Shown: positions 13,000-24,335 of the stretch, piece after piece | How the letters are laid out: the number at the start of each line of letters is the position of its first letter | How positions within the stretch are numbered: position 1 is the first letter of the stretch | NCBI RefSeq assembly: GCF_000313135.1 | Contig: NW_004457702.1 | Span: 674,001-738,000 of the forward strand | Reading direction: 5' to 3' | From: Acanthamoeba castellanii str. Neff | Taxonomy: Eukaryota; Discosea; Longamoebia; Acanthamoebidae | Length of the DNA stretch: 64,000 nucleotides | The notes under the pieces: generated by a model | Told to the model about the DNA's origin: nothing | Databases searched by the model: none | The model's input: the letters and a program-made list of their open reading frames with translations, nothing else | Translations under genes and position numbers: made by a program

Positions 13000-15900
13000 G
13001 AAACGCGTACGCCGCACACACTCACGGACATGCGGTGGCTAACGAAAGCTGATGCAACACCAGGATGAGAGCGACGGGGAGTGGGAGTACAAGGTGTACG
13101 TGGGGAAGTTGGTGAGCGCCCTGCCCGCGACCAAGAAGATCCACCGGAGGGAGTTCATTGACTACGCCGTCTCCGTCAACCTCTGCCCCGACGTCTACGA
13201 CGCCAAGATGCACGCCACCCACCCACCCCGAGATCCACTCTACACCATCGCATTTTGGGCGTGTCTGAAGAATGTGAAATATTTGCGTTCCGTTATTATT
13301 ATTATTTTGCAGATTGTTTGCGGTGCTGACGGCGACGAAGAAGGCGGCCCCGAGCAAGTTCATCCTGCCCAGCAAGCTCGTCAAGTTCGTCAAGACGGTG
13401 CAGGCGACCTACTGCCAGACCGTGAGCTGGATCCCGCGCCTCGGTACCCGCTTCCCCTCTTCTTCTTCGTAGCTTTTCTCCTTTTCTTCTTGTCTTTTCT
13501 CCTTTTTCTCATGACTTTCTCTGCCTACAGGTCGAGGAGAGGTGGTCCTGCGGGTGTCGTCGAGCAGCGTGACCACCACATCGGGCGCGAGGGGCTACAT
13601 GATCCTCACCAACCACCGCCTCCTCTTCGCGGTGCGCCCACCACCTCCATTTTTATTTATTTTTTTTTATATATATATGGGACATATTTATAAATATTTG
13701 AAGATTTGTATGTGATACTACTTATCGCAATTCCTCACTCACATATAAAATCTTGCAGCCCAAGAAGCCGTCCAAGAAGGAGGACGATCAGAGCAAGAGC
13801 AACTTCCTCCTGAGCAACATTGTGAAAGTGGAGCGACACAACTTCAAGGTGGGTCACAACATGTTTGTTATATTGTTATCGGTCTTATGTTCTCGGAGGC
13901 TCTTGTTTGATATTATGCGTATGTTTGTATTCCGCCGCGTTAGATCTTCATACCGCCGGGTTTGCCCTGCCTCAACATCCACGACCGGACGCGCAATTAC
14001 GAGACCTTCTGCTTCCTGTCGTGGGTCGAGCGCGACATCTGGATGTCTTGCCTCAACGAAATGCAGGTACGCGTACATCACACGACACACGACACACACG
14101 ACACACACGACACACGAAACCTGATTGCGGTTGTGGTGGGACAACAGGTGGCCTACGAGATTGCGATCGATCTGTCCGACCCGCGTATCATCTGCCACAC
14201 CGCACATCGCCTCATGCTCAGTGAAGCCATCTTCCGCATCAAGAAGCGATACGTCGTACGTTGCGCACGCACCCACCCTCGAATAACTGAGCCCCCCCCC
14301 CATAGTTCACACCCCCGCTAGCGGACCGGTTACTTATTAATGACTCTGATTGGGGGGGGGGGGCAAATCAATGCGTGCAGAGGAATCTGTTCGCGTTTGC
14401 AGACTTTACGTCGCAGTCGTTCTACCAAATCGCGAAGCGGCTCGAGGCGCGTGGCATTCTCAACACCAGCCACTCCTGGGACATCAACCAACCCGTACCC
14501 CTCCCACAGCCAACCATGCCCTACTTTTTGTTGTTGTTATTATTATTTATTGTTATTATTTATTGTTATTGTTATTTAGCTCGCCTATTATTTTTGTTAT
14601 TGCCTTTATTGTTGAAATTGTTTATCATTTTTCTGATTATTGATTGGGTGTTTGTCGTCAACAGGTCCGGCATGCATGCGCTGTCTCCGAAGATCTGCTC
14701 GGGGCCATCGTGGCGCTGTTCTTCGCCCACGTCCTGCCCGACGGCCATCAGGTGGACTTCAAGGCGTTGGCCGCCTCGCCCGACTTCCAGCGCTTCGAGG
14801 AGTCCAGCGCCGAGCTACAGGTGCCCCCCCCCTCTCGACCAACGACACGACCAACGACACACAACACGGCATGACACGTGACACTGACGATAACAACACA
14901 CCGCAACGCGATGCACAACACACGCAAACAGAGGGTGAATCTGGCGCAGTTGAGTGCCAAGGAGCGTACGGCGTTCTTCATCAACGTGTACAACGTGCTG
15001 GCCATCCACGGGTTCGTGGTGACGGGCTTCCCGCGCTGCCAGCTCGATTGGCGCTACTTTGCGCGCACCGCCTGCTACGACATCGCCGGCCTCCCCTTCT
15101 CCCTCGACGAAATCCACCACGGCCTCCTTCGGTACCCAAGCCCCTCCCCTTCTCCTCCACCCCCTCCACACCCCCGCTGACATCGCACGTTGCGTGTGCG
15201 GTGCGTGCGGTGTGCGTGTGCGCCCGAACAGAGGCAACCGGGCAGGCCCGTGGTTCTCGAAGAAGCGGTTCACGGACGACGACCCCCGGTTGCAGTACAC
15301 GATCGAGCGGCCGGACTACCGCGTCCTGTTCGCCCTCTCCATCCACTCGTACTCGTCGCCGTGCCTCCGCCTCTACGACGCCGACAACATCGAGGTCTGG
15401 CTCAACCTCGCCACCGAGGAGTACATCTCCTCCAACGTGCAGATCCTGCCCGCCAAGGACCGACAGGTTATTCCCCCCCTTCCCTTCCCTCTCACCTCGC
15501 TCTACCCATGCGTGTGTCGTGTGCGTCGTGTCGTGTGTCGTGTGTGTCGTGTGCGACAACAGTCTTTGCGATGCTGACTGGGGTGTGTGCGCAGCAACAG
15601 CAGCTGATCCTGCCCGAGATGCTGCGATGGTACTACAAGGACTTCCTCGAATTCTCCGGCGGGGAGGCCGACACCGACGCCTCGCCCCCCTCGTCTTCAC
15701 CCGGTTCGTCCCTCCCCGCCGAATAGTTGGTCTTGGCCTCCTCTAATCGGCTGCGACACTCGATGTGTGCATATGTGTGTTGTGCGGTGTGTGTGCGTGC
15801 GTGTGCGTGTGCGTGAGCAGGGCCGTTGGGCGGTGCGGGCAGCTCGAGCCTGACGGGTCTGCTGCGGCGCGTGGTGCTGCCCTTCCTGTCGGGCGGGAAA

Positions 15901-16002
15901 CGGAAGGCCCTCCAGACCCTCATGGCGAGCGAGGGCGCCCCCTACGACGTCAAGTGGATCTACACGTGGACGCCCTCCCCCAAGCCCTTCCGCCAGCTCT
16001 GA
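7427..16002 (+). CDS. Large DENN-domain protein with GRAM-like and C-terminal DUF547 domains
   Basis: Probable Rab guanine-nucleotide exchange factor acting on membranes (inferred from the DENN module). More than twenty exons. The start is MMADTNGTF, followed by about 100 Pro/Ser/Thr-rich residues. The uDENN part reads YPRFPRLAEYFIVVGA then FPDGVAMKFEEDP, FHTFVLTG and YGFCLVFPE. The cDENN core reads LRSLFECLEVERILQLILCMMLEKKILLYSR, then LLYPFKWDLVYVPLLSRSLID and PTPFVMGMHSSYL. The dDENN part includes FFMFYADLINGY. A charged coiled-coil segment (about 10370-10690) and long low-complexity Pro/Ser and Asp/Glu stretches follow. A GRAM/PH-like strand set (GYMILTNHRLLFA, about 13530-13850) comes next. 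The end is a DUF547 domain with ERTAFFINVYNVLAIHGFV and FSLDEIHHGLLR (about 14940-15470). The stop is after KPFRQL. Some small exons in the middle may be misjoined. The domain calls are firm; the substrate Rab is unknown. Confidence 0.85.
8085..8112. repeat. (GGAT)n tetramer tract in a DENN intron
   Basis: Six to seven tandem GGAT units within an intron of the DENN gene, just before the exon that codes FPDGVAMKFEEDP. Confidence 0.85.
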
Positions 16003-16410
16003 TCGAAGCCGTTTTTTCTCTCCCTCTTCTCTCCCTCTTCCCCCTCCGACACATCGCGCCCGACACCCCGAAGCCTCTAGAGAGGCCCTGGAGAGGCCCT
16101 GGAGAGGCCCCGAAGCCTCTAGAGAGGCCCATGTTCCTCGACACACAAATAGAATATGTAACATATTAAGCTTCTTTTATTGTTGTTGCGAAGGACAAAG
16201 GTGGGTGCGGTACCTTGTTGCCTTGTAATGCCAAAGCAAAGATTGGCCAAGCTGACATGCACGTGTGCGACGAAAAAAGAACTGGGCTGTTCGATGAAAG
16301 AATTCCGCCAAACACATCGTTGGCGAAACACACAAAACCACACCCCGCTCTTTCTGTTATTGTCACGCTCTCTCTCTCTCTCTCTCTTCAACCGGCCCTC
16401 CAAACGCACC
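16003..16410. other. Intergenic gap with short tandem repeat
   Basis: No gene seen. Positions about 16070-16131 hold imperfect tandem copies of a GAGAGGCCC-type unit, with the longer phrase CCGAAGCCTCTAGAGAGGCC present twice. A pyrimidine tract (CT)n at 16369-16387 lies just before the next start codon and may belong to its promoter or leader. Confidence 0.6.
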
Positions 16411-16899
16411 ATGCAGTCATCGACCTTCACGTTGACGGACGCCCCGCAGGCTCCTCCCGAGGTGGTCCGGCTGAATCTGCGCAGCCAGAGCCTGTGGGAG
16501 CGCATCCAGGAGAAGGCCCGAGTCCTCGACCCGGCAGTTGCTGGCGTACTTCCACAACGAGCAAGAGAAGGTGATGCGCTCTGCCGAGAAGCGCGGCTAC
16601 TACACCGATGAAGAGCTCCGTTTCCTCAACAATCTTCTGTCGAGTAAACTGGACGAGACCATGGACCGCTTCAAGAGGGACGTGAGCAGCATGTTCGCCA
16701 TCACCAAGGAAGACTCGCTTGAAATCGTGGCTCTCAAGGTTGAGGTCGGCTCCAAGCTGTTGGAGTGGCTCAACAACCTGGTGGAGTGGTTGCTGGCCAA
16801 GCTGACCGCCATCTTCGAGAAGGCCAAGGAGGCCCTGGAATGGTGCTGGACCCAGGTGAAGGAGCTCTTCGGTGTCCTCTACGCAGTCCTCAAAAAATA
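16411..16899 (+). pseudogene. Small unknown protein gene with an apparent one-base frameshift
   Basis: Not recognised. The first frame starts MQSSTFTLTDAPQAPPEVVR at 16411 and reads sensibly to VLDP near 16531. There coding potential moves by one base to a frame that continues QLLAYFHNEQEKVMRSAEKR and ends AVLKK with TAA at 16899. A single extra C in the CCC at about 16529-16531 would explain the shift; no GT-AG pair there could remove it. The joined product would be about 160 residues, largely helical: a charged middle with GYYTDEELRFLNNLL, then Trp-rich amphipathic helices (EWLNNLVEWLLAKL, EWCWTQVKELF) that could bind a membrane. If the shift is an assembly error the gene is intact; if real, it is broken or starts downstream at the ATG at 16574. 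Confidence 0.45.
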
Positions 16900-17019
16900 A
16901 CTTGCGATTGGCGGCGTGTTCGTTTTACAAAACGCGTTCTGAACCAGTTCCACACACAATGTCTTTTCCCCAATTTTTCTTCCTTTTTCCTTGGCTTGCT
17001 CGTCTTTGTGTTGCGGAAG

Positions 17020-18380
17020 ATGAAGCGGAAGGTGGCGTGGGCGGGGGCGGGGCTCGTGGTGTACGCGGGGGCTGCGTGGGGCGTGTACCAGTACCTCCGG
17101 CCCTCCGGCAGTGAGTGCGCGTCGACGACGTGTGCCACCACCAACGGTGTGCCGGAGGGCGTGTGGGAGGGGCTGGCCGGAGGGTACGACGCGGCCGTGG
17201 ACCGGGACGAGCGCGTGACCGGCGTCCTCAAGCGACGCGCCGCCCTCCTCTCCTCCCACGCTCGAGGCCACGTCCTCGAAATTGCCTGCGGCACCGGTAC
17301 AAAATACATTTTTTTAATTTATTTTATTTTCATATTTATATTTGTTTATTTATTTCAGTTATTGATTTCATTTTACTCACTACTTTAATTGTTGTGGGCA
17401 GGGAGGAATCTGCTGTTGTATCCGATGACGCCGGAGGTGGTGCGGGTGACGGCCACCGATGCGTCGCCGGCCATGCTCGACGTCGCCCGCACCAAGCTCC
17501 TGGAGCAGGGTAATGACCACCCTTGTACTACACCCCTGCATTCGTGTACGGGCTGACGGCACGCGCGTGTGCGATATGATGTGGTGTGTTACGCTGTCGT
17601 GTGGCAGGGAGCGAGGAACAGAAGCGGCGAATCACGTTCCATCGAACGGACGCGCACGATCTCTCCAGCTTTCCTGACAACAGTTTCGACACGGCACGAC
17701 GACTACCCTCATCTCTTTTTATTTTATTTTATTTATCATTTTATTTATCATTTTATTTGTGATCCGTGTGTGGCTGACCGAGGTGGGTGTGTGTCCTCGT
17801 GCCAGGTGGTTGACACCTTCGGCCTGTGTAGCTTCTCCGATCCCATCAAGGTGCTCAAGGAGATGCAGCGAGTATGTAAAAAGGGTAAGGTGTACGTGTC
17901 GTGCGTGCGTGTGCGCGTGTGCGTGCGTGTGTGTCGTCTGTTTGCCTTGCACGGTTTGACGTCTGCTGTAAATGCACTCAGACGGGAAGGCACGCATCCT
18001 GCTGCTCGAACATGGCAGACCAGAACGCCACGCGTGGCTCGCCAAATACATCGACCGCCGCGCGCCGAGGTACTGACCACCACCCCTGTGCCGCGTGTGC
18101 TGCCACTCCCTCACCACACGCGCACGCGCACACGCACACACACATTTTATCGTGGCCACTGTGCAGACATGCACATAAGTGGGGCTGTTGGTGGAATCGG
18201 GACATCAGCAAGCTCGCTGAGGAGGCCGGCTTGGTGGTTCACGAGAAGACCACATACCACCTGGGTACGCATCGTCATTCTTGAATTTGAGTGTGTTTGG
18301 TGTGGTTCTCTCACTGTGGCCCACCACACACACACACAGGCACGGGCTACATCATCATTGCATCGCCACCACCACAGTAA
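17020..18380 (+). CDS. OMS1: OMS1-like membrane-anchored class I methyltransferase
   Basis: Predicted SAM-dependent methyltransferase related to yeast mitochondrial inner-membrane Oms1 and the UbiE/METTL7-type fold. The start MKRKVAWAGAGLVVYAGAAW gives a basic end plus one hydrophobic helix, fitting an N-terminal membrane anchor. Spliced exons then give HVLEIACGTG joined to RNLLLYP (SAM motif I), VTATDASPAMLDVARTKL (motif II), FHRTDAHDLSSFPDNSFDT, VVDTFGLCSFSDPIKVLKEM, RILLLEHGRP and KWGCWWNRDISKLAEEAGL. The TFGLCS, LLLEHGR and WGCxWN blocks are the Oms1-specific signature recalled for that family. About seven exons; introns are rich in TTTATT or CGTGTG repeats. The stop at 18380 lies only 64 bases from the stop of the convergent F-box gene. 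Exact substrate unknown. Confidence 0.85.
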
Positions 18381-18444
18381 TGTAATCTGGGTAGGGGCAT
18401 CTATTCTACACTACAATAAATTACCCGAATGGTTGTTGCTGGAC

Positions 18445-21127
18445 TCATGTGGCGAGCACGGCCGAGGCCGAGGGGGCCACGAACACCACGGGCGAAGAGT
18501 CGGCCGAGGGCTCGAGTGCGCCCAGGATCAGGCTGCGGCCCTCCTTCCGCCGGATCTTGGCGTGGAGCACATAGCGCTGCTCAACGTAGGCCGAGTGGGG
18601 CATGTTCCACGGCGGCCCGTTCGTGTCGTCCTCCTCTATTGTGAACTCCAGGTTGTGCGTCGACCGCTGGCCCTTGAGCATCTCCGCCGCGAACCACTTC
18701 TCCGGCCTCAGACCGCCCGTGGCCGACGACCCCCTCCGTCGGCCCTTCAGCTTGTCGCTGCGGTGTTGCTGCTCTTGGTCGTCGCTTTCGTTTTCGTTCT
18801 CATTTTCATTGTCTTCGTTTTCGTTTTCGTTTTCGCGGTCGAACGACCCCTCGCGCGGGGGCTTGTCGCCAGCGGCGTCGGCGTCTTCGTCGGAGGCGCG
18901 CAGTGCCATCCGCTCGCGCATGCGCTGCTTGCGGTCGTGTCGGGGCAGGGTGACGGTGGTGAACGAATCGCGCAGCACGGGCGAACGCATCTGCTCCACC
19001 GCACTCACCACCAGGAAGTGAAAGTCCATCGGCGAGTTGTTGTCCACCTCCACTTGCATTTGTATCTACACACGACACGCACGAGACACGACACACAACA
19101 CGCGCGAGACACGACACACAGGAGAAGATTGTGAGTGCTGTCGTGTGCGTGTCGTGCGGTGTGTCGTGTCGTGTCGTGTCGATACCGGCTCGCCCAGGTA
19201 GAAGCCGGTCCGTTGGAGCGAGATGGTGATCTTCACCAGCCCGTTGAGGAAGGTGGTCACCGATCGCCCCGGCACGTGGCGCTGCTTGGCCTGTGGCGAG
19301 CAGCACAACAAAATTTGATGAGCGCGTGATACCAGCACACACCACATGTGTACGTGGTGCGTGTGCGATAGTGCGCGTGCGCGTGCGGTGGTGCGTGTGC
19401 GGTGGTGCGTGTGCGTACGAGGAGGGCCAGTTCGTAGCGTGGGCTGGGCAGGACGGTGAGGCGGTGTGCGTGCTTGGGCGTCCAGTAGTCGGCGTGGAGC
19501 CGCGGGTAGGCGATCACCCCGCGCAGCTTGTACGACGCCGAGTAGAAAAGCTGCTGGGCCGTCCTATCAAATGCCTCGCGCGTGAGCTGCCATCAAATAA
19601 AAGCACACACGCACACGCATGACACACAACGTGCGACACGATACGACGCGACGCGACAGTACCGACAGAAGGTGGGCGGGGTGAGGGCGGCGCGGGCGGT
19701 GACGCGGAACGGGAGTCGGTGGGTGCCGTGCTCGTACACCACCTTACGCTCGTGGCGGTGTGAGAATTGCACCCCGTCGCTCACGCACAGCGCCACATTC
19801 ATGATGCTGCTCCGCACCGTTCGCTGTCGTGTGCGTGTCGCAAGTTGTGTGTGTCGTGTCGTGTGTTGTGTCGTTGTGAGCGTGGTGTGTTGGCGCTGAG
19901 CAAAGCGAAAAAAGGGGGGAGGGGCGTACCTGGTAGCGTCCCGCCCCGGAAGAGTGGAACTCCTTGCCGGACACCACCACGTAGATCCCGTGCGTCACGA
20001 TCCGATTCGACGCCACGTTCAACACCACCTGGCGGCCCAGACCATATCGGTTACCATGCAACGCATACGTGTGCGTGTGCGGTGGTGCGTACTTCGCCGG
20101 AGATGGGCGGGTCGAGCGCGCCGGTGGCGGTGAAGACGGTGGTGTCGAGCCGCACCACGATGGTGTCTTTTTTGCGTTCGCCCTTGGGCACGTCGAAGGT
20201 GGCCCGGTACCGCGCCCGCCAGTCCACCTCCGCCACGGCGGCTCCCATGCCCTTCGCGTGCTCTTCGCTCCCCTCGCTTCGTTCTTCCTCGCCGTCCTGT
20301 GCTCAACCACACGCACACACCACCGCACACGCACACGCACGACGCACACACCGCACACATCGCACACACCGCACACGCCATAAGATAACGACACCATGAC
20401 GCACACGCGCATGCGGGGAGCGCACGTCTGAGCTGTGTCTGGGCGAAGAGGTGGCCCCGCCGCCGTTGCTGTGAGCCGGGCCTGTGTTGCTGTTGTTGCT
20501 CATCAGCAGCGGAACGATGTCGTCATTCGTCACCAGCGCGTTCTCCAGCTTCCTCGCCTTCTTCGCCTCCTGCGCGTTGCCCGCCACCACCAGCCACCAG
20601 CCACCACCAGCCACCAGCCACCACCAGCCACCAGCCACCACCAGCCACCAGCCCCACCACGGTGAGTTTGGGCGATGATGGGGTGGATGTGAAGGTTGCG
20701 GGGAGAGCTGCGTACGAAGAAGAGGCGTCGCCAGAGGGCGGACTCGAGGGAAGCCGCGTACCACGCGCGGCACGTGCAGCCGGCTGCCGCAAGCTCGCGA
20801 GGCCCTGCCACCCACCCCAATATCGCCACCACCAACTGTTCCCCACCACCATCGGGTTAATAGTAATAATTAATTATTCTTATTGTTATTATATTCTTAT
20901 ATTTATTGTGAATTAATATAAAATATGTTAAAAATAATAATATATTATTATGATTTACTTCATCAATAGGAGGGAGACACCTCGGCCGGCAGCGTGTCGA
21001 AGCCGGGACCCGTGTCCTCCGGAGGTGTGTCGGGGTGCTCTGGCGGGCCGCGCTGCAGCAGCGAGGAGCGCCGCACGTAGCGTGTGACCCGCCCCAGCAC
21101 CTTCCGCTTCGGCTCTTTTCCCTCCAT
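18445..21127 (-). CDS. F-box protein with arrestin-like fold
   Basis: Probable substrate adaptor of an SCF ubiquitin ligase built on an arrestin-type scaffold (inference from domain content). The start MEGKEPKRKVLGRV is at 21127. After a roughly 50-residue leader, splicing across an AT-rich intron joins LPAE to LVVAILGWVAGPRELAAAG, then CTCRAWYAASLESALWRRLF, a textbook F-box. A Ser/Asn linker and acidic segment follow. The beta-rich part then reads DTIVVRLDTTVFTATGALDP, VSGKEFHSSGAGRYQ, HRLPFRVTARAAL, FYSASYKLRGVIAYPRL, TTFLNGLVKITISLQRTGFYLGEPV and a strand ending VSAVEQMRSPVL. This resembles arrestin N and C sandwiches, including a PxGxYxF-like strand. The tail carries an (Asn-Glu)n run of about 20 residues and ends near SASAVLAT. 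One intron (20578-20660) is a TGGTGGC minisatellite. Exon joins around 19570-19900 are less certain. Confidence 0.75.
20578..20660. repeat. CCACCAGCCACCA minisatellite in an F-box gene intron
   Basis: Imperfect tandem CCACCAGCCA units, with the larger phrase repeated three to four times. It lies between the F-box exon and the next exon of the minus-strand gene. Confidence 0.85.
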
Positions 21128-22074
21128 CTTTTGTTTGTTTACATCAATAAAATAGATGTCAACATGATTTTAAAAAAATGAACGGAGTCACAAAAACAGT
21201 CTTTGGTGGCTTCACCGCCCATTTGGTTCGATGGTGAAGCGGCTGCCAAAGGGCGGCACTGCGCCAAAGAAGCAGCGGCCTAGTTCTGGCACTGGGACAA
21301 GCGGCTCTCGAAGCTGCTGGTGGGACAGGATAGACGTAGGGGAAGGTTGCGCCCTTCCTGCCTTGCAATTGAAGTGAGTCGCGATATGTCATACATGTTT
21401 GTTTGCACACATCTTCACCTCCGCATTTTTGGTTGCATGTTGCATGTTCACATATGGATGTGTTGCAGGCGTGGGGCCGATTCATTGGCTTCCAAGTGGT
21501 CCGTCGATGATCGCAGAGCGGAAGGAGCCTGTGGGCTGCCGTCAAAGCAACGTCAAACTTTTTACAGGGCTAAGGTGAGTGGCCAATGTGACCATGTGTG
21601 ATCTGCCATGCGACCAACCGCGGAATGGCAGGCCCTTTAAGTGTTGCAGATGGCCCATCAATCTGTGTGAACCACCAATCCTCAATCGGGCGGTAAAGCG
21701 CTTAGGACCATTTAGCCCCCGGAGTCTGTCGCTGACGCTTCCCCTCCCTTACCGAGCGTGATCGCCCGCAGATGAAGACGCATCCCACGAGAATGCAGCA
21801 CTCCACAGTGCCGCTGTACCGCCGCACACCGAACAGACCTATTTTGCGGGGATATTCGGCCCTAAATGCGGAAATTTCGGAGAGTTGCGCCTATCCTATG
21901 CGACCGCAGACAAAATGTGCCCAATTAATTTTTGGGCTCCACGGAAGAAGGAAGGAGGAAGCGTACTTTTTTGATTGATTCCTACACTCGGCCAAGCACA
22001 CGACCTTGCACACGTAGACCGTGAACTTATCTCTCCTTATTATATTATATTATTGTTATTAATTTCTACACAAC
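21128..22074. other. Divergent intergenic region, possible unrecognised short exons
   Basis: Lies between two divergent genes. No convincing gene. Well-formed splice-like signals occur: GTGAGT at 21373 to TTGCAG at 21468, and GTGAGT at 21572 to TTGCAG near 21650. One phase-consistent reading through them ends in PYRA with TGA at 21761, but it matches nothing recognised and has no clear start. The remainder is mixed sequence that turns AT-rich at 22030-22060, just before the next start codon. Confidence 0.4.
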
Positions 22075-23608
22075 ATGTCTCTATGTTCAGGTTCGTGCTC
22101 TCTTTCCCTTTTTTGACAATCACAAACAAAAACACCATTTTGCTCATTTCATTCATCTTTCCAGATGGAGATGACGACAGCCGCGATGTGGGATTCATCG
22201 TTCTCACATCACGCGGTCGCGTTTGGACGCTTCGGCACCTGCACCACGCCGCCAGGTACGTGCTTCCCATTCTGTCCTGTCTGCATTCTCCCGCTACTCG
22301 AATCTTATTATGAAATTCCTCCATCTCTCCATCTTTCCATCTCTTGCACTAGCGAGGAGACAAAGCTGGAGCTAGCCTGGAGTGGCCTCTACTCGACACG
22401 AGGCACACACGCACAGACCTCCTCCCACTACATGGGCTCAGCAGGTGCAGATCATTTCACATCCTGTAGACAAGCTTTCTAACAAACAGCACATCTACGC
22501 CACGTGTACGTCACGTCATGTACAACACTAACATCATCATCGTCATCGCCCTCGCTATCATCATCAGAGCTCAAGTGCTTTGGGTGCGGCTGGGCGCTGC
22601 CGGGCGGTGAGATGGGCAAGACCGACGGCGCCTGGGAGCGACACCGAGCGGCGGTCGGGCGTGCGTGCAAGTACGCCGCAGCGCGGCCCGCCAGCCAGCC
22701 CCTGGCCCAGTACGCCAGGCAGCGCGACACCCTGGCCCTCCAGCAACTGCTCCTGGTGCGCCACCACCCTCCGCCAATCTCATATTCAAATCAAAGCGTT
22801 GAGATCGTACCGCGTTGCGATGTCTGAGCTCACAATGTGTCGCGTGCCAACAACAGACGCTGGGCAAGCAGTTGCAGGCCGCCGAAAAGGCACAGGACAT
22901 GGCGTCGCTCGAGAAGGTCAAGAAGAAGGTCCAGTTCGTGGTAAGGCCTCCTTCACTTTCATCATCGTGTGTCGTGTCGTGTGTGGCGTGTGTGGCGTGT
23001 CGTGTGTTGCGCGTGTGGCGTGTGTTCGATCGGTTATTGAGCAAAGTTCATAACTCTCCCGATCGATCGATGATCAATGATCAATCAACCAACCAATCAG
23101 GTGGCGATCAACAAGGAGCACATCGAGGCCGTGCCGGAACTGAAGCAGGGCTTCGCTGTGCTGGCCAAGCACCTCGTCGGGTCCGCCTACCCGCGCTCCT
23201 ACTCCTCCCCCTCCGTCTCCGCCGCGACATCGTCGACATCGACGTCGCCTTCGCCCTCCTCTTCGTCCATGCTGAGCGCCGCCACACAGACCTATCTCGC
23301 CACCGCCGACTACAACTACTCACCCTCCAACTCTGCTTCCTCGTCTTCGTCTTCTTCATCATCGTCGTCGTCGTCATCTTCTTCTTCTTCTTTGCGATCA
23401 TCGCCCTCTGTCTCCCCGCCCTCTTCCAATCCGTCGTCGTGGTCCACTTCGTCCATCCCCGTCACGTCCTCCGATTTCTACCCCGCCACCGACAGCAGCG
23501 GCTCCCATTCCACTCAGCAGTGGGACAATGACGACGTACGCCCGACACACGACACGCAACACTACACGACACGACACACGACACACGACACATGAAAGCT
23601 AATACTTC

Positions 23609-23645
<37 letters not shown>

Positions 23646-24084
23646 GGTTGCGTTCTTTTTTGCAGTCGCTGAAGAAGCAGTTGATGGAGTATTCGTGCGA
23701 CATCGCCGCAGTCGAAACCGAGACCGAGACTGAGACTGAGACCGAGCTCGAAAGCGATGCCGACACCTGCACCGACAGCGGAAGCGGAAGCGATGATTCC
23801 GTACACGACCCCGCTCCCGTTCTTTTTCGCTTTCGCTTTTCTCGATTCTCGGCTCATCACTGATTCTGAAAACTGCGCAGTTCGCGGCGGAGAGTGGCGA
23901 CGGCGACGACTCGCTGCGTCGCGGGCGGCCGCGGTACAAGGAGATCGACTACCACGAACTCGCCTTCCTCGAAAAGATCGGCTCCGGCGCGTTCGGCACC
24001 GTCTGGCGGGTACGCGCGTGCGCTATTGCACTACTTACTGTGTGTGCGCTTGTGCGCGTGCGGTGGAGCGTGCCTGTGTGTGTG

Positions 24085-24127
<43 letters not shown>

Positions 24128-24296
24128 CTGACGTTGCCCGTGCTCGACCCAGGGGGAGTGGCGGGGAGGGCAGGTGGCCATCAAGATCCTGCACGACAGC
24201 GACGTCTTCAACCGGCAGGTGCTCCACGAGTTCCGACGCGAGGCCGAAACCATGCACGTCGTCGGTACAGCCGCACCCCATCCGCCACACACTGCC

Positions 24297-24335
<39 letters not shown>

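Noticed and set aside
18778..18836. Plus-strand Phe/Ser-rich frame
   Set aside because: Shadow of the (Asn-Glu)n run in the minus-strand F-box gene.
21320..21761. A small spliced gene between two divergent genes
   Set aside because: Splice-like signals exist but there is no clear start, no domain and no coding bias. Kept only as a note.
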